DNA of 6,262 nt, taken from assembly GCA_002430605.1 (NCBI GenBank), contig DJBY01000135.1, positions 8,254 to 14,515 of the forward strand. Direction: 5' to 3'. Both the position numbers and the translations under genes were made by a program. This document shows positions 1-6,262 of the stretch, in pieces. Under the pieces are notes generated by a model. It did not search any database and was not told where the DNA came from. It saw only the letters and a program-made list of their open reading frames with translations. Source of the stretch: Opitutia bacterium UBA5964 (GTDB taxonomy: Bacteria; Verrucomicrobiota; Verrucomicrobiia; Opitutales; Coraliomargaritaceae). The first letter of the stretch is position 1. Every line of letters begins with the position of its first letter.

Positions 1-29
1 ACTCGCCCACATTGATGCGGTGTGACTGC

Positions 30-58
30 AAAGGAGGGCGAGTCGCCCTCCCTCCTTT
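30..58. terminator. GC-rich hairpin, possible terminator
   Basis: GGAGGGCGA at 33-41 is the exact reverse complement of TCGCCCTCC at 43-51, so a stem of about 7 bp with a 5-base loop is expected. An alternative pairing joins AAAGGAGG (30-37) to CCTCCTTT (51-58). Only three T follow on either strand, so it is not a textbook intrinsic terminator. It could end a plus-strand gene lying to the left, because a TGA at 23-25 closes one plus frame just before it, or it could back up the HPr terminator on the minus strand. The hairpin itself is certain; its role is inferred. Confidence 0.45.
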
Positions 59-82
59 AGCCACTAATCGACGATGAAGCAC

Positions 83-113
83 AAAAAAGCCCCGTCGATT
101 CATTGAGCGGGGC
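83..113 (-). terminator. Rho-independent terminator of the HPr gene
   Basis: Read on the minus strand, GCCCCG (113-108) pairs perfectly with CGGGGC (94-89) around a 13-base loop and is followed at once by six T (88-83). This is the standard intrinsic-terminator shape. It lies 30 bases beyond the HPr stop codon and points the same way. With the promoter at 545-574 it makes HPr a single-gene transcription unit. Confidence 0.85.
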
Positions 114-142
114 GGATTGAGGCTGCTTAAGCGATTGGCAAA

Positions 143-448
143 TTAAGCTTCTTCGAAGCGCCGAGCGAACAGATCTTCGAGGTCGAGCAGCATCTTCTCT
201 GCAGTTTCGATTGGACCATTGGTGCGAATCGTCAGCTTCGAGCCTTTGCCCGCGGCCAACATCATGAGACCCATGATGCTTTTACCGTTCACTTGTTCAT
301 CATCTTTATCAACCCACACGTCACCGGCATAGGTGTTGGCGATACGCACGATCATCGCTGCAGGACGGGCATGGATGCCCATCTTGTTCTGAACGACAAG
401 TTCTTTGCTGAGGGTTTCGTTGGAATCGCTGGTTTCTGGTGTGGTCAT
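143..448 (-). CDS. HPr-family phosphocarrier protein
   Basis: HPr carries a phosphoryl group on a histidine between Enzyme I and PTS EIIA-type partners in the cytoplasm; in many bacteria without full sugar PTS it serves regulation together with HPr kinase. This 101-residue protein has the active-site motif GIHARPAA with His26 (family His15) and the regulatory-serine motif NGKSIMGLMML with Ser57 (family Ser46), so both phosphorylation sites are intact. A polar tail of about 15 residues precedes the domain, making it slightly longer than the usual 85-90 residues. I chose the ATG at 448 because the frame's upstream extension to a TTG at 574 contains the -35 and -10 boxes and does not resemble HPr. 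No Shine-Dalgarno motif precedes the ATG. No Enzyme I or HPr kinase gene lies in the window, so sugar-transport versus regulatory use cannot be decided. Symbol ptsH or ptsO would both be guesses. Confidence 0.93.
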   Translation of the reverse strand: MTTPETSDSNETLSKELVVQNKMGIHARPAAMIVRIANTYAGDVWVDKDDEQVNGKSIMGLMMLAAGKGSKLTIRTNGPIETAEKMLLDLEDLFARRFEEA

Positions 449-544
449 GTGTAAAGGTCGGCAAAAAAAGATATCTGCGGCATTAATAGCAAGTGGTAAT
501 CCAATTGTTCTGAAAAAAACGGAGAGATCCCTTTGTCGGGTAGG

Positions 545-574
545 AATATAGTCGGTGACGAAAAAGAGCGTCAA
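545..574 (-). promoter_or_regulatory. Sigma-70-type promoter of the HPr gene
   Basis: On the minus strand, TTGACG (574-569, five of six consensus) is separated by 18 bases from TATATT (550-545, five of six). Transcription would start near 538, giving a leader of about 90 bases before the ATG at 448. The first three bases of the -35 box are the TTG that an ORF finder would take as the start of a 143-residue frame, so this promoter argues for the shorter HPr. The match is seen directly; its activity is inferred. Confidence 0.6.
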
Positions 575-617
575 GGGGCAAAAGTAAACTGCGGGTGGGT
601 AGAAGATATGCTACGGC

Positions 618-636
618 GAGCCCTGTGGCGAGGCTC
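618..636 (-). terminator. Weak hairpin after the ABC exporter gene
   Basis: GAGCC (618-622) can pair with GGCTC (632-636) across a 9-base loop, 25 bases past the exporter stop codon. There is no T-run on the minus strand after it, so it is at best a weak or factor-assisted terminator. The stem arises within an imperfect tandem repeat starting GGCGAG at 615 and 627. Otherwise the gap between this gene and the HPr promoter holds nothing I recognise. Confidence 0.25.
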
Positions 637-660
637 TGTGCTGTTTGGTGGCTAAATGAT

Positions 661-2427
661 TCAACTGTACTCGGGGATTAAATCGATCTGGTGATTCCAG
701 AGCTTGGCGTACTGTCCCTCTTCGGCGAGTAGCGCTTCGTGCGTGCCGGACTCGATAATTTCCCCTGCTTCGAGGACTACGATTTTGTTGGCGCGACGCA
801 CGGTGGAGAGGCGGTGCGCGATGACCAGCACGGTGCGTTGTTCGACCAAATGATCGAGTGCCAGTTGGATTTTGCGCTCGGTGATGGTGTCGACGCTGGC
901 AGTGGCTTCGTCGAGGATGACGAAGGGCGGGTTCTTGAGTAGCACGCGGGCGATAGTGAGGCGTTGTTTCTCGCCCTGACTAAGGCGAATGCCTTTCTCG
1001 CCGATGTTGGTGTCAAGTCGCTCGGGCAGGGCGTTAACGAACTCGTGCGCGCAAGCTTGTTCTAGGGCGTGGGTGATGTCCGCGTCAGTGGCGTCGGGCT
1101 TGGCGAGCAGCAAGTTATCGCGCACGCTGCCTTCGAAGAGGAAGGGGTCCTGCGCGACATGGCCGACTGTATTGTGCAGCTCACTAAGGGAAATATTGCG
1201 GATGTCTACGCCGTTGAGTTTGACGCTGCCTTGGGTGACGTCGTGCGTGCGCATTGCGAGGTTGGCGACGGTGGACTTGCCCGCGCCGGTATGGCCGACT
1301 AGGGCGGTGACTTGATTGGCTTCCAGTGTGAGGTTCAGGTCTGTGAGGACTGCGGGCCGGCCGGGGTATTCGAATTGGACATTTTCAAAGGCGACCTGGA
1401 TGGGGCCAGCTGGCAGTGGGGTGGGCTCGGCCGGCTCATCGATATCGACTTCTGCGTCGAGCACTTCGAACACGCGCTCGCCGGAGGCACGGCCGGCGGC
1501 GATCAGGTGGTTCAGGCCGTGCAACTGTGCGATCGGCAAATACAGCATATTGGCGTAGAGGAAGAACGCGAGGAGCTTGCCCATGCTGAAATCGCTACCA
1601 CCGTTGAGCACGAGATAGCCGCCAACGCCGACGATGCTGAGAAAGCCGAGCTTGGTGGCGAGCGAGGTGGCTGGGCTGTAGAGCGACCAGCGGAACATGG
1701 CTTTGAGGGTCTTGGACTTGAGGTCTTCGGCGCAGTGCTCGAAGCGGGCGGACTCGCGCTTTTGTAGGCCAAAAGTCTGGATCAACCGATTGCCCTGGAT
1801 GTCCTCGACCAGCAGGCTGTTGAGCTCGCCCGAGCTTTCCCGCACGCCCTTCCAGACGACGCGAGAGCGTTTCGAGTAGAACACGCCGCAGACCATTAGG
1901 ATCGGCACGGGCAGGAAGACGCACCATGCGAGCAACGGCTGCATGATGAACAGCACGGTGGTGATGCCGACGATTTTGAGGATCGCGCCGGTGCCTTGCT
2001 CAGTACCGTCGAGCAGTGCGCGTTCGACGGCGGCGACGTCTTCGATCACTCGCGAGGAGATCTCGCCGCTTTTTCGTTGATCGTAGAAAGAGACGGGCAG
2101 GCGCAGTAGCTTCGCGTGTAGGTCGCGGCGCATTTCGAGGAGCACTTGCTGCTCCAGCGAGTTGTTGACGCGGATGCGTAGGCTATTGAAGATTTCACTG
2201 CCAATATAGAGGCAGGCGATGATGCCGACGCCCCAGAACAGCCCAGTCAGCGCTCCGGTGGTTTCAATGTCGTCGAGGATGACTTTGATCGCATAGGGGA
2301 CGGCGATTTCCATTAGGGTCATGCCGGCGGCAAGCCCGATCGTGAGCCAGAATAGACGCTTGTAGCGAAACAGGTATGCGGACACCCGAAGGATGGTGCT
2401 TTGTTTTGTGGTCTTGGTATTTTTCAC
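661..2427 (-). CDS. ABC exporter, MsbA/multidrug type (fused TMD-NBD)
   Basis: This is a half-transporter that would dimerise in the inner membrane and use ATP to export a lipid or hydrophobic compound. Numbering from the GTG at 2427 (588 residues, normal for the family), an ABC1 membrane domain with about six helices fills roughly 20-305 and the ATPase domain 340-585. Seen in order are the A-loop Tyr354, Walker A GHTGAGKST (378-386), Q-loop Gln426, signature LSQGE (482-486, a common variant of LSGGQ), Walker B FVILDE with catalytic Glu507, the SVD D-loop and switch His538. All ATPase residues are present, so it should be active. The frame stays open to a TTG at 2532 (623 residues), but those 35 extra residues (Cys/His/Arg-rich) do not look like exporter sequence; a GTG at 2385 is also possible. 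None of these starts has a Shine-Dalgarno motif. The substrate is unknown and no neighbour suggests one; msbA is possible but not proven. Confidence 0.93.
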   Translation of the reverse strand: MKNTKTTKQSTILRVSAYLFRYKRLFWLTIGLAAGMTLMEIAVPYAIKVILDDIETTGALTGLFWGVGIIACLYIGSEIFNSLRIRVNNSLEQQVLLEMRRDLHAKLLRLPVSFYDQRKSGEISSRVIEDVAAVERALLDGTEQGTGAILKIVGITTVLFIMQPLLAWCVFLPVPILMVCGVFYSKRSRVVWKGVRESSGELNSLLVEDIQGNRLIQTFGLQKRESARFEHCAEDLKSKTLKAMFRWSLYSPATSLATKLGFLSIVGVGGYLVLNGGSDFSMGKLLAFFLYANMLYLPIAQLHGLNHLIAAGRASGERVFEVLDAEVDIDEPAEPTPLPAGPIQVAFENVQFEYPGRPAVLTDLNLTLEANQVTALVGHTGAGKSTVANLAMRTHDVTQGSVKLNGVDIRNISLSELHNTVGHVAQDPFLFEGSVRDNLLLAKPDATDADITHALEQACAHEFVNALPERLDTNIGEKGIRLSQGEKQRLTIARVLLKNPPFVILDEATASVDTITERKIQLALDHLVEQRTVLVIAHRLSTVRRANKIVVLEAGEIIESGTHEALLAEEGQYAKLWNHQIDLIPEYS

Positions 2428-2532
2428 GGAAAAAGAGGAAGTGAAGTGACGGAATCCTTGGCGGGTGCAATTAGCAAATCCGAATCGTTTTAAAATATGG
2501 TTGTGTCTTTCGCCAGTTGTGCACTTTTTCAA

Positions 2533-2593
2533 TCGGTATTCGGGGATAACCCAATATACAACTGCAACTTATAACGTTTAATTTTATAAAATT
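2533..2593. promoter_or_regulatory. Divergent promoter region, exporter / RRM gene
   Basis: This A+T-rich stretch lies between the minus-strand exporter and the plus-strand RRM gene. For the exporter, TATATT (2558-2553, minus) is a good -10 box with only a poor -35 (TTAAAC, 17 bases upstream). For the RRM gene, TATAAC (2570-2575) and TATAAA (2585-2590) are -10-like, neither with a good -35; CTGCAA lies 17 bases before the latter. If the exporter starts at 2427, the non-coding region extends from 2428. That some promoter lies here follows from gene orientation; the exact boxes are uncertain. Confidence 0.4.
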
Positions 2594-2594
2594 A
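2579..2594. repeat. 16-bp perfect A+T palindrome on the RRM start codon
   Basis: TAATTTTATAAAATTA reads the same on both strands, and its last base is the A of the RRM gene's ATG. It also contains the -10-like TATAAA. It could be an operator for a dimeric repressor, or in RNA a weak A-U hairpin touching the start codon. A+T-rich DNA yields short palindromes by chance, but 16 of 16 bases with this placement is notable. Confidence 0.6.
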
Positions 2595-2860
2595 TGTCTA
2601 TCCGACTTTATATAGGAAATCTTTCTTTCGATGCCACTGGTGATGATCTTCGTGAGATCTTCTCAAACTGCGGTGAGGTTGAAGAAGCAATCATCGTGAC
2701 TCGCCCAGGTGGCGGCCGCCCTCGTGGCTTTGGCTTTGTCACCATGGAAGACTCGGAAGGTGCTGATGAAGCGATTCGTCAATTGGATGGTCAGGAATTT
2801 GCGGGCCGTAAGTTAACGGTCAACGTCGCTAAAGAGCGCGAGCAACAGGACGAGGACTAG
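2594..2860 (+). CDS. Single-RRM RNA-binding protein
   Basis: This small cytoplasmic protein (88 residues) is almost entirely one RNA recognition motif and would bind single-stranded RNA. RNP2 is LYIGNL at residues 5-10 and RNP1 is RGFGFVTM at 44-51, giving the RNA-stacking aromatics Tyr6, Phe46 and Phe48. The loop before RNP1 is rich in Gly and Arg (GGGRPRG), and a short acidic tail follows the domain. This matches stand-alone bacterial RRM proteins such as cyanobacterial Rbp proteins and their relatives in other phyla, whose targets are mostly unknown. The ATG at 2594 starts right at the domain, so the start is secure; a 16-bp palindrome overlaps it and no Shine-Dalgarno motif precedes it. 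The gene stands alone, divergent from the exporter and convergent with tmk. Autoregulation is possible but unshown. Confidence 0.95.
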   Translation: MSIRLYIGNLSFDATGDDLREIFSNCGEVEEAIIVTRPGGGRPRGFGFVTMEDSEGADEAIRQLDGQEFAGRKLTVNVAKEREQQDED

Positions 2861-2920
2861 GCCGTCGTTTTTGACGTTCTATAGGAGTCCTTCTACGTAT
2901 TCACAGAGGGCCCGTCGGCG

Positions 2921-3550
2921 TTACACCAGCCGTGGTTGCACCGCTGCCCATATCTGTTGTTCCAGCGTCTCGACCGAGGCGCTGCCATCGAGCACTAGGA
3001 AGCGCTCTGGCTCTGACTCGGCGAGTTTGAGATAGCCTGCGCGCACGGCTTGGAAAAATTCGATGGCTTCTTGCTCGATGCGATCGAGCTGACCATCGCT
3101 GCGCGCGTGCACCCGAGCCATGCCAATTTCGGGAGAGAGGTCGATGAGGATAGTGAGATCCGGCCGAGCTTCGCCGACGGCAAAGCGGTTGATCGTCGCC
3201 ACGGCCTGGCTGTCAATCTGTCGGGCGACGCCTTGATAGACGGTGGTGGAGTCCATGAACCGGTCGCAGAGCACGATCTCGCCTTTGGCGATCGCGGGCA
3301 GGATGCGTTCGCGGGTTAATTGTGCGCGACTGGCAGTGAACAGCAGCAGCTCCGCTTCGGGCGACATGCCTGCGCCGGCTTCGTCGTGTTGGAGCAAGTT
3401 GCGCACGGCTTCGCCTAGCGGCGTGCCGCCGGGTTCACGAGTTTGCAGCACCTGCTGGCCTTGGTGTTGTAGGCGAGCAGCAAGGGCGTTGATCTGGGTG
3501 GATTTTCCGCAGCCTTCGGTGCCTTCGAATGTAATAAAAAGTCCGGCCAT
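2921..3550 (-). CDS. tmk: Thymidylate kinase (dTMP kinase)
   Basis: The enzyme phosphorylates dTMP to dTDP with ATP, an essential cytoplasmic step to dTTP. The 209-residue length is typical. Seen in order are the P-loop GTEGCGKST (10-18), the TREPGG motif (37-42), the thymidine-site DRF motif (Asp96-Arg97), the DSTTVYQG segment (100-107) and a LID region around 145-161 with Arg146, Arg150 and Arg157. Basic residues in the LID rather than in the P-loop fit the E. coli-like class, by inference. The ATG at 3550 lies 6 bases past the stop of the upstream PfkB kinase gene, with no Shine-Dalgarno motif, so translation is probably coupled to that gene. holB, a frequent tmk neighbour, is not adjacent here. 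No clear terminator follows the TAA stop; the 60-base gap to the convergent RRM gene holds only weak hairpins. Confidence 0.97.
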   Translation of the reverse strand: MAGLFITFEGTEGCGKSTQINALAARLQHQGQQVLQTREPGGTPLGEAVRNLLQHDEAGAGMSPEAELLLFTASRAQLTRERILPAIAKGEIVLCDRFMDSTTVYQGVARQIDSQAVATINRFAVGEARPDLTILIDLSPEIGMARVHARSDGQLDRIEQEAIEFFQAVRAGYLKLAESEPERFLVLDGSASVETLEQQIWAAVQPRLV

Positions 3551-3556
3551 GTATAG

Positions 3557-4666
<1,110 letters not shown>

Positions 4667-4670
4667 TAAT

Positions 4671-4700
4671 ATTATCGTTGGATGAATGGTTGATGGTCAA
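4671..4700 (-). promoter_or_regulatory. Sigma-70-type promoter of the pfkB-tmk unit
   Basis: On the minus strand, TTGACC (4700-4695, five of six) is followed after 18 bases by GATAAT (4676-4671, five of six). Only four bases separate the -10 box from the ATG at 4666, so the transcript would start at or within the start codon. It either gives a leaderless mRNA or is a chance match and the real promoter lies farther up. Box quality and spacing match the HPr promoter. Confidence 0.45.
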
Positions 4701-4804
4701 TGTGTAGGCCACGCTCTAATTGCGGGCAAACCAAATTCGAAGTGAATTGTTGAAAGGTTTTTTCGAAGAATTAGGTTTTATGCTGGCGAGGATTTGATCG
4801 CCTG
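4701..4804. other. Divergent intergenic DNA with paired TTCGAAG repeats
   Basis: This is the middle of the 186-base gap between the pfkB and exbB-like genes, with no reading frame of note. Two related sites occur 26 bases apart: TTCGAAGTGAATT at 4736-4748 and TTCGAAGAATT at 4762-4772. The first also contains the inverted repeat AATTC-GAAGT-GAATT (4734-4748). Such pairs can be operator sites serving one or both divergent genes; this is inference only. Confidence 0.3.
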
Positions 4805-4834
4805 TTGTTAATGAGAGTCTATTCATGATATACC
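4805..4834 (+). promoter_or_regulatory. Candidate promoter of the exbB-exbD-tonB operon
   Basis: TTGTTA (4805-4810, four of six) is followed after 18 bases by TATACC (4829-4834, four of six), the latter preceded by TG at 4826-4827 as in extended -10 promoters. Transcription would begin near 4841, leaving a leader of about 12 bases before the ATG at 4853. The boxes are only moderate; orientation and position make them plausible. Confidence 0.35.
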
Positions 4835-4852
4835 TTTTTGCACTTATAGAAA

Positions 4853-5587
4853 ATGAGCTTAACCACCGTATTTGATTCACTTCTCTTGCAGGCCGCTGGC
4901 GGCCCCAATGTTTTTACCTATTTTGGCCAGTCGAACTTTGCTGGCAAGATCGTGGTGATGGTGCTCATCGTCTGTAGCATTATCGCGTGGTCGGTGCTGT
5001 TTGGAAAGTATATGGATCTGTCCCGCTTGCGCTCTCAAAATAAGCGCTATGAGCGTCTTTTGAGTAAAGAGTCGCACTTGCTCGACCTGCCTCCAGAGCG
5101 TCCAGGCAAGGGCACTGGGCCTTACTACAGTGTCGTGCGCGACGCGCTTGAAGCATTTTTCCGTTACGGTGGCAATCTAGTCGATACTGATACGCATCGG
5201 GCGACTTTACGTATGGGGCATGTTGAAAATGCGATTCAACGTGGGCTTGCTGAGCAGATTATCCGCTACGAAAGCAAGATGGTGCTGCTTGGCTCGATCG
5301 TGACCGGCGCACCGTTTCTCGGCTTGCTCGGCACGGTGTGGGGGGTGATGGATGCCTTCGGCGGTATGGCCGGGGCTGGGTCGGCCAGCCTGCAGAGTCT
5401 CGCCCCAGGTGTCTCTGGTGCCTTGTTGACCACCGTTGCAGGTCTGTTGGTCGCGATTCCTTCCGTGTTCGGCTACAACTATTTGTTGCTACAAACCAAG
5501 ATATCAGTGGTTGAATTGGAGAATTTCTCCAGCACCGTGGCCGATCGTATCGAGCTCGAAGCGCAAGCCGCCGCGACCAACGCGTAG
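4853..5587 (+). CDS. MotA/TolQ/ExbB-family proton channel protein
   Basis: This inner-membrane protein forms the pentameric stator around an ExbD/TolR dimer and turns proton flow into mechanical work. The 244 residues show three membrane segments in the family pattern: TM1 about 32-50, TM2 about 143-168 and TM3 about 184-207, with a cytoplasmic loop of about 90 residues between TM1 and TM2. The hallmark GAPFLGLLGTVWG lies at 152-164, placing Thr161 in the channel-lining position, and TM3 carries Thr193/Thr194 in SGALLTTVAGLLVAIP. The start is well fixed, since an in-frame TAG lies at 4847-4849. No Shine-Dalgarno motif is visible. It is first in an operon with an ExbD-like and a TonB-like gene, so it is either ExbB or TolQ; sequence alone does not separate these, so no symbol is given. 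Confidence 0.95.
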   Translation: MSLTTVFDSLLLQAAGGPNVFTYFGQSNFAGKIVVMVLIVCSIIAWSVLFGKYMDLSRLRSQNKRYERLLSKESHLLDLPPERPGKGTGPYYSVVRDALEAFFRYGGNLVDTDTHRATLRMGHVENAIQRGLAEQIIRYESKMVLLGSIVTGAPFLGLLGTVWGVMDAFGGMAGAGSASLQSLAPGVSGALLTTVAGLLVAIPSVFGYNYLLLQTKISVVELENFSSTVADRIELEAQAAATNA

Positions 5588-5621
5588 GTCTCCGTGATCC
5601 TAATTTTTAATTGATCAAATA

Positions 5622-6035
5622 GTGGCTCGTAACTTCCATCGCAAAGATCGCCTCTCCGCTCTCACGGAGATCAACGTGACGCCGTTAATCGACCTCGCGT
5701 TTGCCTTGCTGATTATATTCATGGTCACCACGCCGCTGCTGGAGCAGACGATTGATGTGAACTTGCCGGTGGAAGCGTCGAAATCGCAGGCGGATGAGCG
5801 TGAAGAGTTTCAGGCGATTACGGTCGATAAGTCCGGCGACTACTATTGGAGCGATGAGAAAGTCTCGCTGCAAGAGCTCCGCGACTTGCTTGATATTATG
5901 GCGATGGACGCCGCGCCGCCGGTGCTGAGCATTCGCGCAGATTCGGCGCTGCCGTATCAGGAGGTCATTACCGTGATCGATCTGATCAAACAGCGGAAGC
6001 TCTCAAAAATTAGTTTAGATACCAAGGTCAAGTAG
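5622..6035 (+). CDS. ExbD/TolR-family biopolymer transport protein
   Basis: This is the proton-carrying partner of the ExbB/TolQ channel, anchored in the inner membrane with a periplasmic domain. The 137 residues comprise a short cytoplasmic N-terminus, one membrane helix about 22-38 within NVTPLIDLAFALLIIFMV, and a periplasmic domain from about 45 onward. Asp24 in the helix matches the essential proton-binding aspartate (Asp25 of ExbD, Asp23 of TolR). Periplasmic sequence such as LSIRADSALPYQEVITVID is typical of the family. The start is a GTG, with an in-frame TAA at 5601-5603 upstream and no better codon in between; the leader is A+T-rich without a Shine-Dalgarno motif. It follows the channel gene by 34 bases and precedes the TonB-like gene by 5, clearly one operon. 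Confidence 0.95.
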   Translation: MARNFHRKDRLSALTEINVTPLIDLAFALLIIFMVTTPLLEQTIDVNLPVEASKSQADEREEFQAITVDKSGDYYWSDEKVSLQELRDLLDIMAMDAAPPVLSIRADSALPYQEVITVIDLIKQRKLSKISLDTKVK

Positions 6036-6040
6036 GCGGC

Positions 6041-6262
6041 ATGAGTATTAAAAACAATCAACCTTTGTGGACCTCGGTGATATTGCATGGCGCGCTGATT
6101 GTAGCGTTTTTTTTATCGACGATCATAGAGGCTTTTTTGCCAAAGGAGAAACCGCACGTCTTCGAAATGGTCGAGCAGTCGAGCCAGTCGAGCCCGTCGA
6201 ACGCGGCGCAGAGTCGCGCCGCGGTGCTGGACACCCCGCCGGGCCTAGAGATGCCAGAAGTG
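6041..6262 (+). CDS. TonB-like energy transducer, N-terminal part (cut by window edge)
   Basis: An open frame of 74 codons begins at the ATG at 6041 and runs off the right edge. Residues 9-33 form a single membrane anchor containing SVILHGALI; Ser12 and His16 have the S-x3-H spacing of the TonB anchor (Ser16 and His20 in E. coli TonB), the helix that contacts ExbB-ExbD. After the anchor comes a charged stretch (PKEKPHVFEMVE), then a Ser/Gln-rich and Pro-containing linker, as expected for a periplasm-spanning TonB or TolA protein. The C-terminal receptor-contact domain is outside the window, so TonB versus TolA-like cannot be settled. It sits 5 bases after the ExbD-like gene. A weak AGGCGG lies too close to the ATG to be a normal ribosome site. 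An 8-T run lies within the anchor codons. Confidence 0.85.
   Translation, partial: MSIKNNQPLWTSVILHGALIVAFFLSTIIEAFLPKEKPHVFEMVEQSSQSSPSNAAQSRAAVLDTPPGLEMPEV

Noticed and set aside
2..25. Possible C-terminal end of a plus-strand gene (frame ending with TGA at 23-25) at the left edge
   Set aside because: Only seven codons are visible and other frames are equally open; the following hairpin makes it plausible but it cannot be supported as a feature.
66..100. AATCGACG (66-73) is the reverse complement of CGTCGATT (93-100), an alternative pairing with the HPr terminator stem
   Set aside because: For the minus-strand transcript the 66-73 arm is made after the T-run, so it could not prevent termination; an 8-bp match here may be chance.
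615..639. Imperfect tandem repeat (GGCGAGCCCTGT then GGCGAGGCTCTGT) after the exporter gene
   Set aside because: Two short imperfect copies only; likely local slippage and the source of the weak hairpin, not a repeat family or CRISPR.
739..1927. Several plus- and minus-strand ORFs of 60-151 codons overlapping the ABC exporter (for example plus 1312-1767)
   Set aside because: They lie in other frames of a long gene with an intact exporter domain, have biased low-complexity composition and show no recognisable domain; GC-rich coding DNA commonly creates such shadows.
2853..2891. Possible terminator between the convergent RRM and tmk genes: AGGACT/AGTCCT with an inner CGTC/GACG
   Set aside because: Stems are short, separated by large unpaired parts, overlap the RRM stop region and have no T-run on either strand.

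Overview
The window looks like ordinary chromosomal housekeeping DNA from a Gram-negative bacterium. An ExbB/TolQ-ExbD/TolR-TonB-like operon implies an outer membrane. The HPr, the single-RRM protein, the AT-rich leaders lacking Shine-Dalgarno motifs and the overall protein style remind me of marine Verrucomicrobia (Opitutales/Puniceicoccales type). That placement rests on recognition only and needs a database search. Genes are moderately GC-rich, gaps are short and AT-rich, and I see no mobile element, CRISPR array, tRNA or rRNA.

Layout from left to right. Positions 1-142 carry two hairpins; the second (83-113) is a classic intrinsic terminator for the minus-strand HPr gene (143-448). HPr has a good sigma-70-type promoter at 545-574, which also shows that the longer reading frame running to 574 is not the protein. 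Next on the minus strand is an MsbA/multidrug-type ABC exporter (661 to about 2427, possibly 2532). A divergent AT-rich promoter region separates it from a small plus-strand RRM RNA-binding protein (2594-2860), whose start codon overlaps a perfect 16-bp A+T palindrome. Converging on that gene is a minus-strand two-gene operon: a PfkB-family kinase (3557-4666) followed after 6 bases by thymidylate kinase tmk (2921-3550). A 186-base divergent region (4667-4852) then leads to a plus-strand operon of an ExbB/TolQ proton-channel subunit (4853-5587), an ExbD/TolR subunit (5622-6035, GTG start) and the first 74 codons of a TonB-like protein that runs off the right edge.

The three right-hand genes would form an inner-membrane motor that passes proton-motive force to the outer membrane (TonB-type transport or Tol-Pal-type envelope maintenance). 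The other genes cover phosphorelay/carbon control (HPr), lipid or drug export (ABC), RNA binding (RRM) and dTTP supply (tmk). The PfkB kinase substrate is unknown.

I did not find a convincing new system. The most useful second looks are at regulation and translation: the palindrome on the RRM start codon, the lack of Shine-Dalgarno sequences before nearly every gene, the pfkB promoter lying almost on its start codon, and the unexplained pairing of an uncharacterised sugar/nucleoside-type kinase with tmk.
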